From: Pseudeuparius sepicola
Taxonomy: Eukaryota > Arthropoda > Insecta > Coleoptera > Anthribidae
Reading direction: 5' to 3'
DNA: 64,000 nucleotides
Assembly (NCBI GenBank): GCA_963920635.1
Contig: OY987298.1
Coordinates: forward strand, 107,823,309 to 107,887,308
Shown: positions 56,608 to 64,000 of the stretch, piece by piece
How the letters are laid out: every line of letters starts with the position of its first letter
How positions within the stretch are numbered: the first letter of the stretch is position 1
Position numbers and translations under genes: made by a program
The notes under the pieces: generated by a model
Seen by the model: only the letters and a program-made list of their open reading frames with translations
Database searches by the model: none
What the model was told of the DNA's origin: nothing

Positions 56608-57681
56608 TACAGGGTGATTCAGTTTTATTCAGCAACACTTCAACAGGTGATAGAAAACCAAAAAATAACCGCACTTTCTTTTATCAACTATATCATTTTA
56701 AGGCCTTATAAAAAAGTTACAGGTGGAATTTATTGAATATTTTCCAAACAAGTTGAGATATTTAAGTCATATTTGGCTAACAGCATGGGTTAGCAGAAAA
56801 TCTGTTAATATCAAACACCTTGAACAACCAGTGGCATAGAAGATGGTAATTAGTATAATTGTTTTTAGAAAAAAAAAGAACCCCTCTTAGCATTTTTTCA
56901 TATATGTGTCATTGTTTCATAGCAAATTTGATTTTTTCGTATTATTTCGGGGTACTTCTAAAAAATTAACTTAAAACTTCCCTCCATAAGTAACACTCAA
57001 AATAGAAAAATGTGTTTTTTACTTTAAATAATGTAACTTTTCCCAATAAACTTACCCATTCAAGGTTTTACTGTTCAAGATACAGAGCGTAACATTAATT
57101 GTATCTTCCTTAAATGTTTTAGACCCTGTATCTTCAAAAGTATAGCCTTAAATAGGTAAGTTTATTGGAAAAAGTTACTTTATTTCAAGTAGCAAACACA
57201 TTATTTCTACTTTATGTATTACTTATGGAGCAAATTTTTTTAGATAATTTTTCAGAAATACCCCGAAATAATACGAAACATCAAATTTGCCACGAAACCA
57301 TGACACATAAGAAAAATTACCAAGAGGGCATTTTTGTTTAAAATTAAAATTTACATAAAAAACTGAAAAGATACATTTTATTGCTATACAAGGTGGTTCA
57401 TTTTTCTAAAAACAATTATACCAATTACCTACTTCTACGCCACTGGTTGTTGACGGTGTTTGATATTAACAGGTTTTATGCTAACCCATGCCGTTATAAC
57501 GTGTACCAAATATGACTTAAATATCTCAACTAGTTTGGTAAATATTCAATAAAGTCCACATATTTCTTAAAACTTTAACACCCTGTAACTTTTTAATAAG
57601 GACTTAAAATGATACAGTTTATAAAAGAAAGTGCAGTTATTTTTGTTGAAGTGTCGCAGAATAAAACTGAATCACCCTGTA
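56608..57681. mobile_element. Foldback mariner-type element, 1.07 kb near-perfect palindrome
   Basis: TACAGGGTGATTCAGTTTTA at the left and its complement at the right with TA on both sides. The halves are inverse copies nearly to the centre (~57095). Each outer ~300 bp equals the solo MITE at 32707-33028. Confidence 0.82.
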
Positions 57682-58058
57682 TATTTCCTTGAACTCTGGA
57701 AATTAAAAACTTAGAAAAAAAAATTCTGGCGTTGTTCCAACCAACCGGATTGCTCATATTGAAAGATTACGTTGTTATGGGTAACAATTCAACAATGAGT
57801 TTAAAAACCTGACATTCTTGTCAACATCGATTTAAAGAAAAAATCATACAATAATGGATCACTTCACGATTGCCGAATTTGTGATGGTCGATTTACGAAA
57901 ATATATATTTTATTCTGGTTATTAGAGGTTTCATAGGTATTCGTGATGGTGAGACAACAAAACTTCTTTACATCGCTTTGCTATGTTTCGGAATATAGAC
58001 TTCGGTTATTCTATTAATTATCCAGGCCCGCTTTTTAAAACTATAACTGTCGTTTGTG
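57682..58058. other. Anonymous AT-rich region
   Basis: No recognisable gene or repeat. Confidence 0.35.
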
Positions 58059-58204
58059 CAGTTTGTTCAGGGAATGTTCGGCCCTACGTCACAACTCCCG
58101 TCCTTGTCTGACTCGTGAATATACGACCGATATCAACCGTATATTGACGAGTAAGACAAGGGCGGGAGTTGTGACGTAGGGCCGAACATTCGCTGAACAA
58201 ACTG
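58059..58204. mobile_element. Hairpin MITE, copy 2 (partner at 21343-21489)
   Basis: Arms CAGTTTGTTCAGGGAATGTT... and ...AACATTCGCTGAACAAACTG enclose CGTCACAACTCCCGTCCTTG, as in the first copy. About 146 bp. Confidence 0.78.
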
Positions 58205-58599
58205 TAGTATTGTCGTAATTGGCCCTGGGACGCCAAGTTTGAAATAGGACGACTAACTTGAACTCATCATCAGGAACAAATTATTTGATAACACGATACA
58301 ATATTACAAGAAAAATTTAGCAAACATTTTATTAGGAAAACCAGTTTGCTTAAATTTTAAAAAATCATCTCATGCTGAGACTTTAATTATCTGATCTTGG
58401 TTGGTGGCACGATCTTGCCAGCTGGCGAAATTTATGTTTAGCCTCAAATATATTTTTTTAATACAGGTTGTCCCACTCATCTAACTCATCAAAAGCAACA
58501 ACTTTTTTCAAATATTTCTTTTCGGAAACATTTTTGTCTTCAAGATGTGTTTTCCTATCCGCATAAGTCGAAACTATATTGGTTGACTAAGTAATAACA
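58205..58599. other. Anonymous region
   Basis: A mariner-like end, TACAGGTTGTCCCACTC, is at ~58463. No gene. Confidence 0.35.
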
Positions 58600-58815
58600 C
58601 ACAGTATGTCTACTTTTAACTTTTAAGTGTATAGTAGATATACAAATCGATAAAAAAATTATTTTGTGAGATATTTCGAAACCTTCTTTGTCCGAAAAAT
58701 CTTCAAAAACCGCTTCTTTTGGCGTTATTACTTTTGTCAAAATACAAATCCAGGGACGGCCAAGATTTTTTATACTCCGATTTTTACGAAACTCATTTAG
58801 TGATTTTTTTATTTT
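58600..58815 (+). repeat. Fragment of the 23663-24533 foldback family
   Basis: Contains TCTTCAAAAACCGCTTCTTT and CAAATCCAGGGACGGCC, as in the left arm of that element. Confidence 0.6.
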
Positions 58816-58960
58816 TTTTACCAGCTTGAATCCCCTGATTCTTCATTCCAACCAAGGGAAGAAAAAATTTGTTCATCCCAAAACAAGAGAAAAGTTTTTA
58901 CAAGCATGTGTCAAAATCATTATTAGGATTGGATGTTAAAAGCCAAGTCGAAATATCATC

Positions 58961-59588
58961 CTGTAACTTTTTTTTCTTGAAATCGGCATTAAAATGTCTC
59001 AAAATCGTCATTAAAAGCACAGAAATCGTACAATAATGTAGCCCATTATTGTACGACTTTTTCAATAAGTAGGCCTTGGCGAGATGTAAACATCAAACGT
59101 CAGACGCGGAGAAATCGCCCGTCAAGAGTGACCAAATATTCAAAACCCGGCCGATAAAGGCTCATTTAACTTTTCGTACACATTGCGAAATTGTTTCCTA
59201 TAGAAGCGCAATCCTTCAGTATACATATTTTAGTAAATTTGAATATCAATAGATTTGTTGTATTGTGTAGGCTGCACAAGAAGCAGCAGTTTGGTTTTTC
59301 TATCAGAAGGTGCCGTGTCTCATTATACTTGTCCTAGGTAGAGCGATCGTCAAAGTCAAGCAACGCCGCGCGTAGTCGGTTCATGGACGGGTGATCCCTT
59401 AATATTATTTTCTTGCCTAATAAAACATTTTTTTCCGATTTCAAAAAATATATATATAATATGTACCTCGGCACTGAAGTTCTTTTTATGACTCATGTGG
59501 TTTATTTGCCTCGGCCAGAGGCCTCAGCAACTAAACTCCACATGAGTCATAAAAAGTTGAACTTCAGTGCCTTGGTACATAAATAACT
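58961..59588 (+). repeat. 5S-like dispersed repeat, copy 2 (full)
   Basis: A ~620-bp unit from TTTTTTCTTGAAATCGGC to the terminal hairpin 59461-59585 (ATGTACCTCGGCACTGAAG ... CTTCAGTGCCTTGGTACAT). At 59341-59398 the segment GCGATCGTCAAAGTCAAGC, AACGCCGCGCGTAGTCGG and TTCATGGACGGGTGATCCC aligns in order with the A-box to C-box half of 5S rRNA. Inverse copy at 62656-63268, truncated copy at 5328-5857. Confidence 0.78.
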
Positions 59589-60324
59589 ATTATTGCCTTG
59601 CCCTTGGGTCGTGTTAATTTCTGGTTATTGTGCTCTTGCCAAAAAGTAAAATATATCTCTATTTCTGTGGCACCCTGTATTTTATGCGCACCAGAATTTT
59701 TCTTATATTTCGAAATTCGAGACGTACATCCTAGCAGGCCCAGCAGGACAATAAATAACGAATTCCGACATATGGATTCCTCACGCAATTTATGTTCCAT
59801 TGATGTGGCATTAAGCGGTGGCGTGACTGGGCGCCTTATAATTTAGCACCCCGTGTTTCCAGAAACCATTAGCGTGCGCCGTTATTTCGCGCTCTTCTTG
59901 TAAATATTTCCTAGTAATGCTCCTTGACAGTGTGAGAGACGAGATGGCTGTATAAATTTTCCGTTGGATCCATTAATATTCCTTACGGGCCTGGGCTGGA
60001 CTTGTTTAGTTACTTTACTTGTCGTACCTTAATTAGTGAGTCACAGAATAATCAATAAAGGAGGTAGGTGAGGGTATTAAGATTTCATAGTTAGAGGGTA
60101 TATATAGTTCCGTCTTGTAGAAGGCGGAAGGCGACGTTGTGTAAAGACTGCTAACGTCTAGACGGATGAAATTCTAATCCGCGAAACCTTTTGCAGATTC
60201 CTAGGCCTCTACAAATGTACAATAATTATACGAGGATATTTATAAAAGGTGGTAAAAATTAGGTACTAGATACTACATAATTTTTATAATTTTTTATAAC
60301 TCGCCTGGTACATACTATCGTTAT
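59589..60324. other. Anonymous region
   Basis: A mariner-type end (CACCCTGTATTTTA) is at ~59673. No gene recognised. Confidence 0.35.
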
Positions 60325-60455
60325 CTACACTGTGTCTACTTTCAAACATATACAAATGCATAAAATCTTTACTTTTGAAGATAATCGACAGAACTTTTCT
60401 TTGTTGGAAAGACCTTCAAAACCTGCTTCTTTTGACCTTCCTACCATTTTCAACT
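60325..60455 (+). repeat. Fragment of the 23663-24533 foldback family
   Basis: CACTGTGTCTACTTTCAAAC followed by the TCTTTACTTTTGAAGATAAT and CTTCTTTTGACCTTCCTACC words of that arm. Confidence 0.6.
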
Positions 60456-60487
60456 CTTAAAGCAAGATTGTGTCATTGTGTTACAGA

Positions 60488-60625
60488 GTCAGACAAATAC
60501 TTTTAATATTACGGACTGTCAAGTTTAAGGTAGGAATGAATTTAATTGTTTAAATTTCCATGGCAAATAACACTAGACAAAGGGAACTGAAAACAATAAA
60601 ACGGTACTGTAAAAATATTAAAAGT
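60488..60625 (+). repeat. Direct repeat, left copy (right copy 63866-64000)
   Basis: About 135 bp starting ACAAATACTTTTAATATTAC is repeated with only a few mismatches at 63866 and runs off the window end. It includes the start of the 60560-60760 reading frame in both copies. Confidence 0.85.
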
Positions 60626-60760
60626 AAAACCAAAAATTCTTTTTTAATTACGAATGGAGTGATTTACTGTGAAGAAAATAAATGTATAAAACGAAATAAA
60701 GTTGTTTTCACCGACATCAAATCGAGTATTATTTACCTTTATCGACATGAATCGTCTTAG
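60560..60760 (+). pseudogene. Small frame resembling the N-terminal part of a retroelement integrase zinc-binding domain
   Basis: 66 codons: MANNTRQRELKTIKRYCKN... then FLITNGVIYCEEN and VVFTDIKSSIIYLYRHES. The pattern F.I.NG.IY......K.VV.......I..Y.H is that of the region leading into an H2C2 integrase finger, but the histidine/cysteine tail is missing. The frame start is duplicated at 63933. Probably a fragment of a longer element ORF. Low confidence. Confidence 0.3.
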
Positions 60761-60869
60761 AGAAGGGTCCAATAATGTCAAACCTGTTTTTACATGTTGG
60801 GCAGTTTTTCAATACTTCCAGTACGTTCTGGACCCCCCCCCAAAAGGTTAAAAAATTCTGCATATTGAG

Positions 60870-61055
60870 ATGACCCAGAGCAAACATCCTGTATAATACT
60901 GTATTGGATCTTTGCACACCAACACTTTGAGTGGTCCTGTTGACTATTCGACTATTTCGAAGAGATTCCATGGCACACTTGATTCACCAGATACCCTTAA
61001 AATTCCTATTTTTCCCAACTTTTGACACCCAGCAGAATGGAACTCCATGTATATT
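60870..61055 (-). repeat. Fragment of the 23663/54611 foldback family
   Basis: TTGGATCTTTGCACACCAAC, AGTGGTCCTGTTGACTATT and AGAATGGAACTCCATGTATA match the inner arms of both complete elements. Confidence 0.65.
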
Positions 61056-61394
61056 TTTTGCTATGTTAATACATGTTTTCGGTACACTATTGCACATAAA
61101 AAGGGTCGTAACGTCATAGCCCATGTCTGTCAAATTTGAATTTGACATATAAAATTTAAAATTGGGTTTTGCCTTAGAAATATCGGAAATATCTGGTTAT
61201 TAAGAAAATGTATTCGTATTGTAATATTGCGCCTCTGTGGCAATTTTCAGAACGATTCGTTTTTCTTAATTATTTCTTTTCAAATCGGTATATAAAATAA
61301 ATTTCAACGCAAAATTAAAGAGAAAAATATATTTTTTAATAGTTACTAAAAATCCATTTGGTGAAAACTTTTTAAGAATAGCACTGTACCTATG
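61056..61394. other. Anonymous AT-rich region
   Basis: No recognisable gene. Confidence 0.35.
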
Positions 61395-61649
61395 TACAGG
61401 TTGTTCTCGAGAACGGACCACCCCATAACTTTCTTATTTTTCGAATTACAGAAAAAAAAATAGCATAAATTCCGAAAATCCAGTAATAAACAGATTGGTT
61501 TGTTCCGCCTTTACGAAACACCCTGTATCAATTGTAGTAAGACCGTGGAAATGCCCACCAAAAATCCCACCAACTTTTGGGTGCATTTTTTCTTTAACTC
61601 GAAAAATAACAAAACTATGGGTGGTCCGTTCTCGCGTGAACACCCTGTA
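61395..61649. mobile_element. Mariner-type foldback MITE, 255 bp
   Basis: TACAGGTTGTTCTCGAGAAC with GACCACCC on the left, GGGTGGTCCGTTCTCGCGTG with AACACCCTGTA on the right. An internal second end (AACACCCTGTATC) at ~61518 suggests a nested or duplicated terminus. Confidence 0.7.
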
Positions 61650-62391
61650 TCATAGAACATAGAAGGAGAACATCCTATTACTAACATCGTACAAAATAGT
61701 ATAATAATAGCTTCCCTCATATATTCTTTAATTTCCTTTCTCCACGACAAAAAGGATAAGGACGATAATGGCATACGAAGGAAAATGGGTTCTTCTTTGG
61801 TCGATTTCCCTTACTCGAATTTCATCGTTTTCATTATTTCAGAGACAACAAAACATTTACGTTTGGGGAGAATTTCGTGGTTTTTATGCCTTCAGGCTTA
61901 CCATAAAATAAACGAAACTAGAGATGTTCTAAAACTTAAATGCCGGGCGGCTATCTATTTCAGTAAGGGTGAAACTTAAGAAAGAAGATATTGTTACCGT
62001 TAAGTATTTTGAGATAAAATTAGAAGTAGTTGTACTTACGCGAGTCAGCGTCAATCACTCTCAAAGTTCAAGTTTCTTACCTGAAAAAGACAAAGTAGAT
62101 CAATGTACGGAAAAAACTTCACGTATTATTACATGCAAGCAATGTAATTAAATCCGCATTTTGCACTTTTTAAGGTAAATATCGATTTTTACTAATTTGG
62201 GGTAGCTCTTTCGATATAGTACATCAGATACAAGCAAATACCGATAGAATTTTAAATTAGAGAATTCTGTACCAAGGGAAGAAATCTGTGATTTAAAACT
62301 TTATATTGGTTTGCTAATGATATCTAAAAGTGTAATATTAATACGTGGTAGTACACTCATACACTGTGGCGGAAATCATATTGGCCCTTTT
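61650..62391. other. Anonymous AT-rich region
   Basis: Open frames 61785-61979 and 61969-62151 have no recognisable domain. Confidence 0.35.
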
Positions 62392-63735
62392 CTTCCTGTT
62401 TGAGATATTTTTCAACAACTCTGGTACACAATAGTGTCCTGTTAGTTGGCATAGTTTGGGAAATTTCCGTGTCCCAAAACAAACCAGTGGCGGAGATAGA
62501 GGGGAGGAGGGTCCATTGATTTGAATTCATTTTTAGATAGGCGACTTCATTTTCTACAAAAATTGTTTCCTCCTTTTTTTACGTACCTGTCGCCATTTCA
62601 TTGCAATTTTTATTTTTTTTTATTTAAGTTAAAGTTTTCAACCCCAGAATAATAGTTATTTATGTACCAAGGCACTGAAGTTCAACTTTTTATGACTCAT
62701 GTGGAGTTTAGTTGCTGAGGCCTCTGGCCGAGGCAAATAAACCACATGAGTCATAAAAAGAACTTCAGTGCCGAGGTACATATTATATTTTTCTTGAAAT
62801 CGGAAAAAAAAATGTTTTATTAGGCAAGAAAATAATAATAAGGGATCACCCGTCCACGAACCGACTACGCGCGGCGTTGCTTGACTTTACCGATCGCTCT
62901 ACCTAGGACAAGTATAATGATGTACGGCACCTTCTGACAGAAAAACCAAACTGCTGCTTCTTGTGCAGCCTACACAACAAATCTATTGATGTTCAAATTT
63001 ACTAAAATATGTATACTGAAGGATTGCGCTTCTATAGGAAACAATTTCGCAATGTGTACGAAAAGTTAAATGAGCCTTTATCGGCCGGGTTTTGAATATT
63101 TGGTCACATTTGACGGGCGAATTCTCCGCGTCTGACGTTTGATGTTTACATCTCGCCAAGGCCTACTTATTGAAAAAATCGTACAATAATGGGCTACATT
63201 ATTGTACGATTTCTGTGCTTTTAATGACGATTTTGGGACATTTTAATGCCGATTTCAAGAAAAAGTAATTTATATAATTTTAATTTTATAATTATGACAT
63301 CTCATTAGTTTTGATAAGATTTTGCGGAAAAATGCGACAAAAATCTCTTAAAAGCATATTAATTAGTTAAACACCCTGTAATTTCCAAAAATATTGGCCT
63401 AACCAAATAAGTTTATCAATAAAAATTACTTCATTCTGATGAGTGGGTCATTTTTTCATTCTTCATGAAAACTATAATTTAAATCAAAAAAATAAAAATT
63501 GCAATGAAATGGTGACAGGTACGTAAAAAAAGGAAAAAACAATTTTTGTAGGAAATGAAGTCGCCTATCTAAAAATGCATTCAAATTAAATTGTGCACAG
63601 GGCCGTACTAAGTTTTTTCTTAAATTAATGGACCCTCCTCCCCTCGGGGGGACACGGAAATTTCCCAAACTATGCCAACTAACAGGACAGTATTGTGTAC
63701 CAGAGTTGTTGCAAATATCTCAAACGGTTACGAAG
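62392..63735. mobile_element. Foldback element carrying an inverted 5S-like repeat inside
   Basis: Arms of ~250 bp, 62392-62640 and 63480-63735, are inverse copies (GGAAATTTCCGTGTCCC facing GGGACACGGAAATTTCC; ATTTTTAGATAGGCGACTTC facing its complement). The 62656-63268 repeat lies between them. Confidence 0.7.
62656..63268 (-). repeat. 5S-like dispersed repeat, copy 3 (inverse)
   Basis: A nearly identical inverse copy of 58961-59588, hairpin included (62664-62783). The 5S-like segment is at 62851-62907 on the minus strand. Confidence 0.78.
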
Positions 63736-63865
63736 ATATTGTAAAAAAACCAATTATTCTCCAAAACTTCTTGTTTCAAATGACGTCCCCTATCACTCAT
63801 TTCCGTTTGGACCATGACTTACGGGACACCCTGTATATTAGGGACAAACAGGAAGCAGTTTCCAA

Positions 63866-64000
63866 ACAAATACTTTTAATATTACGGACTGTCAAGTTTA
63901 ATGTAGGTATGAATTTAATTGTTTAAATTTCCATGGCAAATAACACTAGACAAAGGGAACTGAAAACAATAAAACGGTACTGTAAAAATATTAAAAGTAA
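63866..64000 (+). repeat. Direct repeat, right copy, cut by window end
   Basis: Matches 60488-60625 to the last base of the window, including ATG at 63933 and the codons that follow. Confidence 0.85.

Overview
This window is nuclear DNA of an arthropod, most likely an insect. The evidence is: an errantivirus (gypsy-type endogenous retrovirus with env), Penelope-like elements, a CR1/Jockey-like LINE, hAT and Tc1/mariner-type miniature elements, splice-site-bounded short exons, AT-rich sequence and (TA)n microsatellites. It cannot be placed more precisely from sequence alone. I found no complete, confidently identifiable host gene. The window is almost entirely layered mobile-element debris with a few candidate host exons.

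Layout. 1-4490: 3' part of an errantivirus: pol end (integrase fused to a TARG1/OARD1-like macro domain), env, polypurine tract and 3' LTR with a TATA target-site duplication. 4.5-13.4 kb: small hairpin elements, a 5S-rRNA-like repeat, a Penelope GIY-YIG fragment, a LINE RNase H fragment, a 209-bp MITE, and a 2.2-unit tandem array in which each complete unit carries a canonical type I hammerhead ribozyme. 13.4-17.7 kb: a long foldback element interrupted by a CR1/Jockey-like LINE that retains 24-bp target-site duplications. 17.7-37.3 kb: mostly anonymous AT-rich DNA with foldback elements of the 'TACAGGGTG' type, one hAT-type element with perfect 8-bp duplications, MITEs and microsatellites. 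37.3-47 kb: a tRNA-Met-like pseudogene, a MADF-domain fragment, GC-rich palindromes with a 20-bp tandem repeat, and degenerate tandem repeats. 47.1-49.6 kb: a decayed Penelope-like element flanked by inverted repeats. 50-53 kb: a THAP-like fragment and a candidate two-exon gene. 53.8-64 kb: foldback elements, two more copies of the 5S-like repeat in opposite orientations, and a 135-bp direct repeat 3.4 kb apart.

The observations I consider most unusual are these. (1) A macro domain with both TARG1 catalytic positions apparently kept, fused to a retroviral-type integrase. (2) A tandem 522-bp repeat carrying hammerhead ribozymes, resembling an animal retrozyme. (3) Three 26-32 bp palindromes with termini CAAAGTCTAGAG, flanked by locus-specific 7-bp direct repeats, which look like excision footprints or micro-elements of one DNA transposon family, possibly P-like. 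(4) A repeat with an embedded 5S-rRNA promoter-like segment.

Coordinates of repeats were set by eye and may be off by several bases. All homology statements are recognition of motifs, not search results.
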